This document shows positions 16,855 to 25,569 of a stretch of DNA of 36,691 nt, one piece after another. The position numbers were made by a program, and so were the translations under genes. The stretch spans positions 1 through 36,691 of the forward strand of contig CAYWSJ010000031.1 in the NCBI GenBank assembly GCA_964461045.1. The letters are read 5' to 3'. Every line of letters begins with the position of its first letter. The stretch's first letter is position 1. The notes beneath the pieces are model-generated. The model was not told the DNA's origin. It saw nothing but the letters and a program-made list of their open reading frames with translations, and made no database searches. This DNA comes from JAGXLC01 sp964461045 (GTDB taxonomy: Bacteria > Bacteroidota > Bacteroidia > Bacteroidales > UBA12077).

Positions 16855-17445
16855 TTATTTATCTTTTTGAATGAGTTCAATATCGGCATTTATTTTTACT
16901 TCTCTGCCCACGATTAAACCTTTTCCAAAAGACCGGTCCCAGTCAATGTTATAATCAAACCGATCAATGGTATGAGTTACTTTAAATCCTGCTCTTGTAG
17001 CTCCCATGGCTTTCACAGTTCCCATATACTTAACATCCATCTCAACTTTCCGGGTTACATCCTTCATTGTTAACTTACCGGTAAGTTTATAGTTATCCTC
17101 TTTGACTTTGTCAAGCGATTCACCAACAAATGTGATTTCAGGATATTTTGAAGCATTAAAAAAATCCTCTCCCAACAAATGTTTATCTCTTTTTTGGTTA
17201 TCGGTATCAATACTATTTACCTTGATGCTAACCTTTATCTCAGCGTCGGTGAAATTCTCTTTACCCGATTTAATGGCTCCGCTGAAATCTTTAAACTGTC
17301 CGGTTACCTCAGAAATTTTCATGTGCGTGGACACAAACTGAATTTTTGAATGTGCTTTATCAAATTTCCACTCGGTCTTTTGGCCGAAAGCAATTCCTGT
17401 TATCATAAGGAATGAGACGATTAATAATAATTTTCTGTTTTTCAT
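16855..17445 (-). CDS. YceI family periplasmic protein
   Basis: A 196-residue exported protein with a signal peptide (MKNRKLLLIVSFLMITGIAFG, given here in two parts: MKNRKLLLIV and SFLMITGIAFG), cleaved near FGQKTEW. The mature part matches the YceI lipocalin-like fold that binds isoprenoid or lipid ligands: WKFDKAHSKIQFVSTHMKIS at the start, then DNQKRDKHLLGEDFFNASKY (residues near 80-100), and a final RSFGKGLIVGREVKINADIEL. The usual size is near 190. It is separate from the marR-MATE operon, with a hairpin between. The upstream half-sites at 17474-17503 suggest specific control. Ligand is unknown. Confidence 0.9.
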   Translation of the reverse strand: MKNRKLLLIVSFLMITGIAFGQKTEWKFDKAHSKIQFVSTHMKISEVTGQFKDFSGAIKSGKENFTDAEIKVSIKVNSIDTDNQKRDKHLLGEDFFNASKYPEITFVGESLDKVKEDNYKLTGKLTMKDVTRKVEMDVKYMGTVKAMGATRAGFKVTHTIDRFDYNIDWDRSFGKGLIVGREVKINADIELIQKDK

Positions 17446-17473
17446 AGTTTATAATTTTAAAGTTTATTATCAA

Positions 17474-17503
17474 CATGTTAAAAAACATGACAAAAATCAT
17501 GTT
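17474..17503. promoter_or_regulatory. Candidate operator upstream of the YceI gene
   Basis: CATGTT (17474-17479), four A's, AACATG (17484-17489) is a perfect inverted repeat, followed by a third half-site CATGTT at 17498-17503. It lies about 30-60 bp upstream of the YceI ATG on its promoter side. The regulator is unknown. Confidence 0.45.
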
Positions 17504-17718
17504 TAATTGTTCATTACAAAAAAATTAATATAAACTATTGTAATACAGGTAATTTATTAATAAAACATCCCGGGTAACCAGAGAACCAGTCTCATGAATG
17601 AATGATATGGTGGCAAATGCATTCACTCCCCATTCTCATGCGGTAGCGGAAAGTTTGGGCAAGCTGAAGGTAATCCAAACAGAAGATTATCTGTAAAATT
17701 GAACACATTTAATAAGTA

Positions 17719-20700
17719 TTATAATCTAATACCCATTAAAATAACATCATCTACCTGGAAATTGGTCCCTTTCCATTCTTCAAAATTGTGGTTTAAAATT
17801 CGCAGTTGCTCCTCCATGCTTCTGTCGTAAATATCCTGAAGCAGGTTTAAAAGAGCTTTTTTCTTAAATTTTTTGCCTTTAGGCCCCCCGAATTGGTCTA
17901 CATAGCCATCAGAAAAGATATAAAAAGTATCTCCGGGTTTTACTTCTATCCTCTGGTTAGTAAAAGAATCTCTTTCACTGAGAAAAACTCCTACCGGCAT
18001 TCGGTCGGCCTTTATTTCGTGCATCTGATCATCCCGGAAAAGAATCATTGGATTATAAGCACCGGCAAAATCAACTATATTTTTCTTTTTATCAATAATG
18101 CATAAACCCATATCCATTCCATCTTTTGTTCCTCTGGAAATATTTTCCTGGTGAAGTGACTTCTTAACCTTAGCACGAAGGTTGTTCAAGATATCAGCAG
18201 CGTTGTAGACACTATTTTTATCATGACTAACGATCTCATTCAGAAAAGAGATACCCAACATACTCATGAATGCACCCGGAACTCCATGTCCTGTACAATC
18301 TGCAGCTGTAACGTAAATTTTATGATCTTTTCGGTAAATCCAGTAAAAATCTCCACTTACAATATCTCGTGGTTTATATAGAATAAAATGGTCCTGAAAA
18401 GCTTTATAGAAATGATCTTTCAGAGGCAGCAAAGCATTTTGGATTCGGCTTGCATATTCAATACTATCGGTAATTTCCTTATTTTTTCTTTGAACCTGGT
18501 TTTTTGTTTCCAGTATTTGATCTCTTTGTGTCTCTATCTCGTATTTCTGTTCCTCAATGGTTGCAGTCCTCTCTTTTACCTTTCTCTCAAGGATTCTTTT
18601 ATCATGCATTAGTTTCCTTTCACGGAGTTTTATAAAAACCACAATAAGCAAAACTAGTCCAACTCCGGCTATAACATAAAAAATGGGGGTTTCTGTAAAA
18701 GGAGGAGGAACCTCAAAATGGACTGCTTCTGCTTCACTCACCTGTCCCCAGAGATTTCTGGCTCTTGCTTTAATTGTATATTTACCTTTTCTTGTAAAAA
18801 TTTTTATTTCCGGGTCTTCGGTCCAGTCCGACCAATCATCCATCATACCTTGAATCTTGTATTGATAGTGTACTGAATTATCTCTTAAGAAATCTGGTGC
18901 AGACATTCTGAAAGATAGGCCAATACTTTCCTTATAAACTTTAAAATCCTTTAATCTGGTATAATCTTTATCATTCTTTTTTATATGAGAATAAAACAAA
19001 TTAAAATTTTTGTATTCAGGTATTTCTTTATTTAAATCAATGCTAAAAATATTATTATAATCAACGACATACATTAAATTACTTGTATCCATATAAATAT
19101 TTTTCACTCCATCAAAAAGACGGAGGTAACTCTCTATTTTCTGCTTATTCTCAATATGATCATTCAGAACATTCCACTTTCTACCGTCATACAACCATGT
19201 GAGGTTCTTCTGGTTAAAAATATAGTTGAAATCTTCAAATGCTGAGTTTTTTTCAGTAAGGCTACTATCAACAAAAAAAGAAGTTTTCTGCTCATCATAA
19301 ACAAAAATATTTGAGGATGAAAAAAGATATGTTTTATTGTCTATAATGTCAGTATAGTAACGTTTCGGATAATCAGAGCCTATCTCTTTCTTTGATATTG
19401 TATATTGATTGTTTGTTTCCTCTTTTTCTATTTTATAAACACAATTGTCTCCACCAGCCCATAATATATTTCTATTATTATTGTATGATAATGAATAGAC
19501 AGGCTCATTAAAATCCTTAATAAAAGATTTTGTATTCCATTGATCATCATCGTATTTAATCCTAAACATCCCTTTCCGGGTAGCAACCATAAAGTCATTA
19601 TGATTATATGGAATAATCTGATAGATGTAATTCCCTTCCATTACAGGATTAACATTATTAAGGGTATCTACATGGTAAACTCCATAATTTGTCCCTGCCA
19701 GAAGATGATTATTCTGAAGTACCAAATGCTCGCATTTGCCATCAATACCTTCTATTTTTTTATACTTATGAGAAACAGACTTAAGTTCCCTGATTTTTCT
19801 TGTCCGATAACTCACTCTTTTTCTTGTTTGTATTTTCTCTTCCTGCTGATCATCCTCATCCCCAGATTTAAAAATTTTATTAAAAAACCTTTTCAATTTG
19901 CTTGTATCTTTTTCTTCCTTTTTCTCCACTTTCTCTTGCCGCACAGGTTCTTCAACTTCTACAGTTATTTTTTTCTCTTCAAATTCTTTTTCTTTCATTA
20001 AATAATACACTCCCTCTCCTGTAGCAACATAGATATTACCAGCCATTTCAATTACATTATTAACCTTTCCTTCCAGACCAGGATAAACAGTAAAGTTCCT
20101 CACCGGTAATCTTAGGGGTACTCTTGAAACTCCACTCCCATGGCTAACCCAAAGGCCATTGTTGTTATCAAGGCCAAGACAAAAAACTTCATTATCGGGT
20201 AAGCCTGTTTGATAGTTAATAATGTGTTCAATTATATTTGTCTGCTTATTCATAATAACCACTCCGCTGGAAAGAGTAGCTAAAGCAAAGCTGGTATCTG
20301 ACAGAGAGATTGCTCCCGAAATTAAACTTTCCTGAAGGTAATCATTATGATCTATCTGATAGTTATAAAATTTCATCCCATCAAAGAGATAGAGCTCGTT
20401 GTCATCGGTTCCCAGGAGAATCCGGTTTTTGCTATAGGGAATATCAAAAATAATTTCGTTGTGTTTTATATAAAATCCACTAACAATTGGAAATAACGTA
20501 TCTGATTGGAGACGGTGCAAACCAGAATTCCAGACGTTAACAAAAACATGATCCTTGTTATGAATAATTCCGGTAAAAGGTGAGTTTTCTTTGGCATACC
20601 ATCTTTTTCTATGTTCCATCTTTTCAGGATCAAAACGAGCAAAGTACTTATCACTCATGAAATAAATAACAGAATCAGCATCTTCAATTTGCATAAACTC

Positions 20701-21084
20701 TCCTGGAGTTATCGTATCATTGGCCAGTGAAAAGTATTGATAAAACCCTTTTTTGTTCCTTTCCAGGTAACCATAATCGGCATTACAGCCTACAAAAATT
20801 CTTTCGGTGGAAGGGTGTTTATGTAACTTATAAGGCATTGAAGGTGTTTTGATTAGCTCCCAGGTTTCTCCATCATAGATCAAGATACCTTTTCGATTGG
20901 CAAAAAACATATTGTTATATTTATCCTGTGCTACAGACCAGTTGGTGTATCTACTGCTCTTTTCTTCATCAATGGAAGTCAAAAACAAACTTCCATCCTG
21001 GGCAGACATATTAAAAGCAGACAATAAAAAAAAGAAAAGAAAAAGTGGATAAAGCTTTTGAAATATCATTAATCTGTGATTCAT
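17719..21084 (-). CDS. Beta-propeller sensor (reg_prop/Y_Y_Y) with SpoIIE-type serine phosphatase
   Basis: A 1121-residue signalling protein. A signal peptide (about 1-30) is followed by repeated propeller strands (about 40-720) typical of Reg_prop sensors (for example GDNCVYKIE, GLDNNNGLWVSHGSG). A charged linker, rich in Glu and Lys, interrupts the propeller near 375-440. The Y_Y_Y domain (about 735-800) reads YKIQGMMDDWSDWTEDPE and KGKYTIKARARN. A membrane helix (about 803-825) and a coiled coil (about 830-890) follow. The cytoplasmic end (about 900-1121) is a SpoIIE/PP2C phosphatase: RDIVSGDFYW, DCTGHGVPGAF, the metal-site SDGYVDQ, and DDVILM. It probably senses something in the periplasm and dephosphorylates an unidentified anti-sigma antagonist or similar partner, none of which is adjacent. 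Histidine kinase hybrids are the commoner relatives; here the output is a phosphatase. Confidence 0.9.
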   Translation of the reverse strand: MNHRLMIFQKLYPLFLFFFLLSAFNMSAQDGSLFLTSIDEEKSSRYTNWSVAQDKYNNMFFANRKGILIYDGETWELIKTPSMPYKLHKHPSTERIFVGCNADYGYLERNKKGFYQYFSLANDTITPGEFMQIEDADSVIYFMSDKYFARFDPEKMEHRKRWYAKENSPFTGIIHNKDHVFVNVWNSGLHRLQSDTLFPIVSGFYIKHNEIIFDIPYSKNRILLGTDDNELYLFDGMKFYNYQIDHNDYLQESLISGAISLSDTSFALATLSSGVVIMNKQTNIIEHIINYQTGLPDNEVFCLGLDNNNGLWVSHGSGVSRVPLRLPVRNFTVYPGLEGKVNNVIEMAGNIYVATGEGVYYLMKEKEFEEKKITVEVEEPVRQEKVEKKEEKDTSKLKRFFNKIFKSGDEDDQQEEKIQTRKRVSYRTRKIRELKSVSHKYKKIEGIDGKCEHLVLQNNHLLAGTNYGVYHVDTLNNVNPVMEGNYIYQIIPYNHNDFMVATRKGMFRIKYDDDQWNTKSFIKDFNEPVYSLSYNNNRNILWAGGDNCVYKIEKEETNNQYTISKKEIGSDYPKRYYTDIIDNKTYLFSSSNIFVYDEQKTSFFVDSSLTEKNSAFEDFNYIFNQKNLTWLYDGRKWNVLNDHIENKQKIESYLRLFDGVKNIYMDTSNLMYVVDYNNIFSIDLNKEIPEYKNFNLFYSHIKKNDKDYTRLKDFKVYKESIGLSFRMSAPDFLRDNSVHYQYKIQGMMDDWSDWTEDPEIKIFTRKGKYTIKARARNLWGQVSEAEAVHFEVPPPFTETPIFYVIAGVGLVLLIVVFIKLRERKLMHDKRILERKVKERTATIEEQKYEIETQRDQILETKNQVQRKNKEITDSIEYASRIQNALLPLKDHFYKAFQDHFILYKPRDIVSGDFYWIYRKDHKIYVTAADCTGHGVPGAFMSMLGISFLNEIVSHDKNSVYNAADILNNLRAKVKKSLHQENISRGTKDGMDMGLCIIDKKKNIVDFAGAYNPMILFRDDQMHEIKADRMPVGVFLSERDSFTNQRIEVKPGDTFYIFSDGYVDQFGGPKGKKFKKKALLNLLQDIYDRSMEEQLRILNHNFEEWKGTNFQVDDVILMGIRL

Positions 21085-21166
21085 AAGAAAATAATAGTTG
21101 ACAATTTACCAAAAAAAAAGATAATTGAAAAGCAATCCCCCAGAATAAAAGTAAAATTTGCTTTAA

Positions 21167-23491
21167 TTAATCTTTTAAAGAATCTTTCTTGTTCTTTCTC
21201 TTAAATAGCTTAAAAATTTTCTTAAAAACTCCTTTTTTTTCTTTTTTCTCCTTTTTATTTTTCTTAAAAAGGTCTATATTAAATAACTTTTCAATTAATC
21301 CCGGAGCCTTTTCGCGGTAGTCTAAACAATTATACCGGGAGGTATCAATTTCAGAAAATTTAAATCTGCCAAAATATTCCGGATCTTTTTTGCTTAAGTC
21401 TTCAAGAAAATATCCTGTTATGGGTAATGCTGTTGCAGCTCCCTGCCCATACCAAATATTTCTGAAATGTATTTCGGGAGAATCAGCACCTACCCAACAA
21501 GCCAAAACAATTTTCGGATTATATCCAACAAACCAGCCATCAGCATGGTTTTGTGTTGTTCCTGTTTTACCTGCAATATCTCCGGGAAAATTAAAATTTT
21601 TTATTAAAGAACTCCCCGTTCCTCTTTTCGTAACGTTATTTAGCATCATAGTCATCTGCTCAACCATTTCCGGCGGTAAAATACGGTTGGAAGAATCTAC
21701 TTTTATAAATCGTTCCAATTCTTCACCTTTATTGTTTTTTATTGATTTTAAAAAATGAGTTTCAATTTTATTTCCTCCGTTGGCCATAATTCCATAAGAT
21801 TTGGCCACATTCAAAACCGATGAGTTTGTAGTACCCAGGGCTAAAGATGGGACGTGTGGCATTTCCCCGCTGCTGTATCCAAGCTTTTTCGCCATATTAA
21901 TTACAGAATCAATTCCTGCCTCTAACAATAGCTGCACAGAAACAGTATTAATAGAATTTACAAGAGCACCCTGAACAGAATAAACTCCTCCATAATCATG
22001 TTCAGCATTTCTGGGTGTCCAGCCATTATAACTTTCATAAGAAATACTGTCGTTCGGATAGTAATCGCAGGGTTTAATTCCCTGCCGCAAAGCCTCCATG
22101 TATACAACAGGTTTAAATACAGAACCAAGCTGACGCTCAGACAACACATGATCATATTTAAAGAATCTATGATTGATTCCTCCAACCCAGGCAAGTATAT
22201 TTCCATTCTGAGGATTCAAAGCAATAAAGCCAGTTTGCAACATTTTTAAATAGTATTTCATAGAATCCAGTGGCGACATTTTTACTGTTTTGATCCCATC
22301 CCAGGAAAATATCTCCATTGGCCTCTCTTTTTTCATCCAGTTATAATTCCGTTTATTTCCTTTCTTCCCTTTGGATAATTGGCTTTCTAATTTTTTCTTA
22401 GCCAGGGTCTTTATTCTGGGATCAGTTCCCCTCCTTCCCAATTCTTTGTTGAGCCGGTTTTGCAGGGCTGGCATATGTTTTTTTATTGCTTTATCGGCCG
22501 ATTGCTGAACCTCTGAATCTATTGTCGTATATATCTTCAAACCATCGCTATATAAATTATAAGATTCGCCGTTTTTCTTCGTATGGTTTTGACACCATTT
22601 TGTTAAGTAGCCTCTTAAATATTCTCTGAAATAAGGAGCAATTCCTTCGTTATGCCCAACTGGTCTGTAATTTGTGTTTAAAGAAATATTCTTCAAACTG
22701 TCTGATATTCTTTCGGTTAAATAGCCGTACTTTGCCATTTGAGACAACACCACATTCCTTCTTTGTATGGCATTTTGTGGAAACTTATGAGGATTATAAG
22801 TATGTGTAGCTTTTAGCATTCCTATTAATGTGGCAACCTGTTCGGTTGATAGTTCACTGGTTTTTTCTCCGAAATATAGCTGAGCTGCGTTTTTAACCCC
22901 ATAGGTGTTTTCTCCAAAAGGAACCGTGTTTAAATATAGCTGAATGATTTTATCCTTTTCATATAGTTTCTCCATTCGTCTGGCAATAATCATTTCCCGA
23001 ATTTTACAGCCAATAATATCAATAAACGAAGACCCGTCTCTTGGATAAAGGTTTTTGGCAAGTTGTTGAGTGATTGTACTGCCACCTCCCGCACTTCTGT
23101 CACCTAATAAAACGGTTTTAAAAATAACTCTTATAAGGCTTTTGTAATCGATCCCATTGTGTTCATAAAATCTTGCATCCTCAGTGGATACAAGTGCATT
23201 AATCATTTTTTCCGGAATTGCACGGGAAGAAATATTATTCCTGTTTTGATAGTAATATCTTCCCATAAGGACACTATCGCTGGTAAAAATTTCCGTAGCT
23301 TCTGCGTGTTCTATCATTTTAATTTCTGAAAAAGCAGGAAGTTCTCCATATTTTTCATTTTTTATACCAATTCCAATATAAACAGAAATAGTTACAACAA
23401 GGGCAAGAATGGTTATGACAAAAATTTTCAATATTTTACGGAAAGAATGTTTTTTTCTTTTCAGAGGCTTTATCTTTTTATTGCGAGACAT
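21167..23491 (-). CDS. Penicillin-binding protein 1A (bifunctional transglycosylase/transpeptidase)
   Basis: This membrane-anchored enzyme polymerises and cross-links peptidoglycan. Numbering is from ATG 23491, which I prefer over the in-frame TTG at 23521. A basic N-terminus and one membrane helix (about 20-43) lead to the GT51 domain: catalytic Glu104 in TEDARFYEHNGID and GGSTITQQLAKN near 137-148. The transpeptidase domain holds the serine motif GSVFKP, SINTVSVQL as the SxN motif, and AGKTGTTQNHADGWFVGY as KTG. The C-terminus is a Lys/Arg-rich tail (KKNKKEKKEKKG and similar). Single gene between the sensor-phosphatase and the ars region. Confidence 0.95.
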   Translation of the reverse strand: MSRNKKIKPLKRKKHSFRKILKIFVITILALVVTISVYIGIGIKNEKYGELPAFSEIKMIEHAEATEIFTSDSVLMGRYYYQNRNNISSRAIPEKMINALVSTEDARFYEHNGIDYKSLIRVIFKTVLLGDRSAGGGSTITQQLAKNLYPRDGSSFIDIIGCKIREMIIARRMEKLYEKDKIIQLYLNTVPFGENTYGVKNAAQLYFGEKTSELSTEQVATLIGMLKATHTYNPHKFPQNAIQRRNVVLSQMAKYGYLTERISDSLKNISLNTNYRPVGHNEGIAPYFREYLRGYLTKWCQNHTKKNGESYNLYSDGLKIYTTIDSEVQQSADKAIKKHMPALQNRLNKELGRRGTDPRIKTLAKKKLESQLSKGKKGNKRNYNWMKKERPMEIFSWDGIKTVKMSPLDSMKYYLKMLQTGFIALNPQNGNILAWVGGINHRFFKYDHVLSERQLGSVFKPVVYMEALRQGIKPCDYYPNDSISYESYNGWTPRNAEHDYGGVYSVQGALVNSINTVSVQLLLEAGIDSVINMAKKLGYSSGEMPHVPSLALGTTNSSVLNVAKSYGIMANGGNKIETHFLKSIKNNKGEELERFIKVDSSNRILPPEMVEQMTMMLNNVTKRGTGSSLIKNFNFPGDIAGKTGTTQNHADGWFVGYNPKIVLACWVGADSPEIHFRNIWYGQGAATALPITGYFLEDLSKKDPEYFGRFKFSEIDTSRYNCLDYREKAPGLIEKLFNIDLFKKNKKEKKEKKGVFKKIFKLFKRKNKKDSLKD

Positions 23492-23669
23492 AAACAAGAT
23501 TTTATAAAATAATTCTTTCAAGATAATCTGAATATTATCATTAATTAAAAAAACGAAGAAAAATTTACATATTGCTTTTAACTTGTATTATTCATAAAAA
23601 TAAAAAAGAACATAGGAATTTAATGTCAGAGCTTATCAAACATGAACATCATTCCTTAATATTTTTTTT

Positions 23670-23677
23670 TAATTTTG
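23670..23677 (+). promoter_or_regulatory. Possible -7 box for the first arsR operon
   Basis: TAATTTTG matches TAnnTTTG, 17 bp before the ATG at 23694. There is no TTG at the right distance upstream; the promoter may need an activator or be weak. Confidence 0.4.
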
Positions 23678-23693
23678 CTTCAAATCATCCAAC

Positions 23694-23987
23694 ATGAAAG
23701 AGCAGATAACTGATGAACAAAAACAAATGGCTCGTTTTGCGAAGGCTATGGGTCATCCCGTAAGAATATATATCCTGGAATTACTTGCCAAACAGGCATG
23801 TTGCTATTCCGGTGATTTATCTGAAATATTACCCATCGCCAAATCAACCCTCTCACAGCATTTAAAAGAACTAAAAGATGCCGGCCTGATTCAGGGGACT
23901 ATTGAAAGGCCTAAGATCAAATACTGTCTGAACCAGGAAAACTGGGAAAAAGTTCAAAAATTATATAAAAGATTTTTAGACCTGTAA
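23694..23987 (+). CDS. arsR: ArsR/SmtB family transcriptional regulator
   Basis: A 97-residue winged-helix repressor. The helix-turn-helix is visible as KSTLSQHLKELKDAGLI (about 58-74), and the wing as GTIERPKIKYCL. A vicinal cysteine pair in KQACCYSGDL (about 37-46) and a Cys in the wing (YCL) are likely metalloid-binding ligands, though the family has several different sites. It is the first gene of the rightward operon with a thioredoxin-like protein, ArsF-like, ArsG-like and permease genes, and most probably represses that operon until As(III), Sb(III) or an organoarsenical binds. The inverted repeat just downstream (24005-24027) is a candidate operator. Confidence 0.88.
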   Translation: MKEQITDEQKQMARFAKAMGHPVRIYILELLAKQACCYSGDLSEILPIAKSTLSQHLKELKDAGLIQGTIERPKIKYCLNQENWEKVQKLYKRFLDL

Positions 23988-24004
23988 ATTTTTTATTTTC
24001 TTTG

Positions 24005-24027
24005 TTCGTTAATTTACGAAATACGAA
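24005..24027. promoter_or_regulatory. Candidate ArsR operator
   Basis: TTCGT (24005-24009), 6 bp, ACGAA (24016-24020), then a further ACGAA at 24023-24027. It lies between arsR and the thioredoxin-like gene, so ArsR might control the following genes here. Such motifs are common in AT-rich Bacteroidota spacers, which lowers confidence. Confidence 0.4.
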
Positions 24028-24044
24028 ATAAAAATTTTACAACC

Positions 24045-24284
24045 ATGGAAATAAAAGTATTAGGTACCGGGTGTCCGAAATGCAAAAAGCTCACCCAGTT
24101 AACCGAGGAAACCATCAAAGAAAATGGTATTGAAGCCAATGTTACCAAAGTGGAGGACATAAATAACATCATGGCCTATGGGGTAATGGTCACGCCCTCT
24201 CTTGTTGTCAATGAAAAAGTTGTCCTCAGCGGGAAAATTCCTAAAAAAGAAGAACTAAAGAAACTGTTAACTCAAAACCTATAA
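24045..24284 (+). CDS. Small thioredoxin-like redox-active disulfide protein
   Basis: A 79-residue cytoplasmic protein of the small thioredoxin/glutaredoxin-like (redox-active disulfide protein 2) type. The motif is GTGCPKCKKLTQL, with a CPKC centre near residues 10-13, and the cis-proline site is MVTPSLVVNEKVVLSGK (T-P near 48-49). These features are typical of the family, which also includes methanogen members. It is encoded between arsR and the ArsF-like gene with a 2-bp gap to the latter, so it probably works with the metalloid operon as an electron or thiol donor. It may be the counterpart of ArsE in the described arsEFG operon, but that is inference. Confidence 0.88.
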   Translation: MEIKVLGTGCPKCKKLTQLTEETIKENGIEANVTKVEDINNIMAYGVMVTPSLVVNEKVVLSGKIPKKEELKKLLTQNL

Positions 24285-24286
24285 AA

Positions 24287-24697
24287 ATGAAAATTACAAA
24301 TTTAATCGCGCTCATTATGTTAATGGGAGTAGGATTATCCTGCAATGCGAATGCAAATAAAAAAGAAAATAAAAAGGAAGAGGCCAGGCAGGCAGAAACA
24401 GTAGATGTATACTATTTCCACAATACCAGGAGATGCGCTACATGTAAAGCTGTGGAAAGTGTAACTAAAGAAGCATTAGAAACTATGGAAAATGAAAAGG
24501 TTAGTTTTACCGAACTGAACCTGGAAAGACCGGAAGGAAAAAAGAAGGCAAAAGAACTGGGTATCTCAGGACAAACACTGCTTATTGTCTGTGGTGACAA
24601 AAAAGTCAACATCACCCAGAAAGGTTTTATGTATGCTCGTTCAAAGCCTGAAAAACTGAAAGAAATTGTCCGGCAAAAAGTGAACGATCTTTTATAA
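24287..24697 (+). CDS. arsF: ArsF-like thioredoxin-fold lipoprotein
   Basis: A 136-residue protein. The N-terminus is a lipoprotein signal (hydrophobic core, VGLSC, cysteine near residue 19) followed by a charged linker (NKKENKKEEARQ). The mature part has a thioredoxin-like fold with RRCATCKAVE (CATC near 50-53) and a later ISGQTLLIVCGDKK, where a Cys follows the sheet strand. It fits the family named ArsF, an (organo)arsenical/nitroaryl reductase subunit, largely through size, CATC and its position directly before arsG. It starts 2 bp after the thioredoxin-like gene and its stop overlaps arsG by one base. The function is taken from family naming as I recall it and is not shown here. Confidence 0.7.
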   Translation: MKITNLIALIMLMGVGLSCNANANKKENKKEEARQAETVDVYYFHNTRRCATCKAVESVTKEALETMENEKVSFTELNLERPEGKKKAKELGISGQTLLIVCGDKKVNITQKGFMYARSKPEKLKEIVRQKVNDLL

Positions 24698-25398
24698 TGG
24701 AAGAAGCATTAACAAATTTATTAGACAACAGTTCTCTTCCTTTACTATCAGCCTTTATCCTTGGACTAATGACAGCCATCAGCCCATGTCCTTTAGCCAC
24801 GAATATCTCTGCTATTGGTTTCATCGGGAAAGATATTGAAAACCGGAATAAAGTTTTTTACAATGGTTTGGTTTACACTTTAGGCAGGGTTGTTTCTTAT
24901 ACCGGCCTAGCAGCAGTCATTTTTCTGGGAGCTGACCAGTTGGCGTTATCTGGTTGGTTCCAGCAGTATGGAGAGAAAATACTGGGTCCTTTATTAATAC
25001 TGATTGGACTCTTTATGCTGGGTGTAATAAATATAACTTTCCCCGGCATAAGCAGGTTTACGCAACGATACCAGGAAAGAGGAGTTAACAATTTCCTGGA
25101 AGTATTGCTAATTGGTATCCTCTTCGCTCTTGCATTTTGCCCTTATAGTGGTGTGTTGTACTTTGGAATGCTTATTCCTATGGCAGTGAGCAGTAGCTCC
25201 GGTCTTTTATTGCCGGCCATTTTCGCTATTGCAACTGGTATTCCGGTTATCATTTTCGCCTGGGTTCTGGCTTATACAGTAGCAGGAATCGGTAAACTTT
25301 ACAACGGACTCAAATTGTTTGAGAAATGGTTCCGGCGGGTGGTAGCAGTCTTGTTTATCGCTATTGGTGTGTATTATGTGATTGTTATTTATTTTTAG
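24697..25398 (+). CDS. arsG: ArsG-like permease (CcdA/DsbD-type membrane protein)
   Basis: A 233-residue inner-membrane protein with about six membrane segments. It belongs to the CcdA/DsbD-transmembrane superfamily. SPCPLATNISAIG (about 26-38) holds the Cys-Pro region of the first helix, and FCPYSGVLYFGMLIPM (about 148-163) gives the equivalent Cys-Pro in the fourth helix. Members of this shape next to ArsF are named ArsG, described as exporters of aromatic (amino) arsenicals; a DsbD-like reductant role is the alternative. The ATG overlaps the arsF stop (TAATG). Visibly richer in G+C than the surrounding chromosome. Confidence 0.75.
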   Translation: MEEALTNLLDNSSLPLLSAFILGLMTAISPCPLATNISAIGFIGKDIENRNKVFYNGLVYTLGRVVSYTGLAAVIFLGADQLALSGWFQQYGEKILGPLLILIGLFMLGVINITFPGISRFTQRYQERGVNNFLEVLLIGILFALAFCPYSGVLYFGMLIPMAVSSSSGLLLPAIFAIATGIPVIIFAWVLAYTVAGIGKLYNGLKLFEKWFRRVVAVLFIAIGVYYVIVIYF

Positions 25399-25435
25399 TT
25401 AAGTTGATTGAGTTAATTAAGGAAATCATCTGACA

Positions 25436-25513
25436 ATGCGAAAAGCCAAAAGCAAAAGCAAAAGGCGAAAAGCCAAAAAAATTGAACCACATAAGGAATA
25501 TAAGAAAACATAA
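25436..25513 (+). repeat. Intergenic A/GC-rich repetitive stretch
   Basis: In the 171-bp gap between arsG and the permease. The first half is built from repeated AAAAGC/AAAGCC words (25437-25478). The second half reads roughly as ACATAAGGAATATAAGAAAACATAAG (given here as a degenerate tandem of ACATAAG). It would encode a 25-residue peptide rich in Lys, Arg and Ser from ATG 25436, but this seems a by-product of the repeat. Confidence 0.4.
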
Positions 25514-25569
25514 GATAAGCCTGTTATTTGGAAAATAAGTCAACTAACTCAACAAAACTAAACATAGAA

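Noticed and set aside
17590..17690. Short coding-like stretch near 17600 that reads MNDMVANAFTPHSHAVAESL and continues to a stop
   Set aside because: About 30 codons only, no clear ribosome binding site, and no family; too short to call, though it could be a remnant.
19540..20001. Open frame of 153 codons on the plus strand
   Set aside because: It runs antiparallel to the propeller-sensor gene and its translation is dominated by Phe, Ile and Leu, typical of reversed Asn/Lys-rich coding sequence.
25437..25478. Possible CRISPR-like short repeats between arsG and the permease
   Set aside because: The repeat words are 6-9 bases without regular spacers of 30-40 bases, and no cas gene is in the window.
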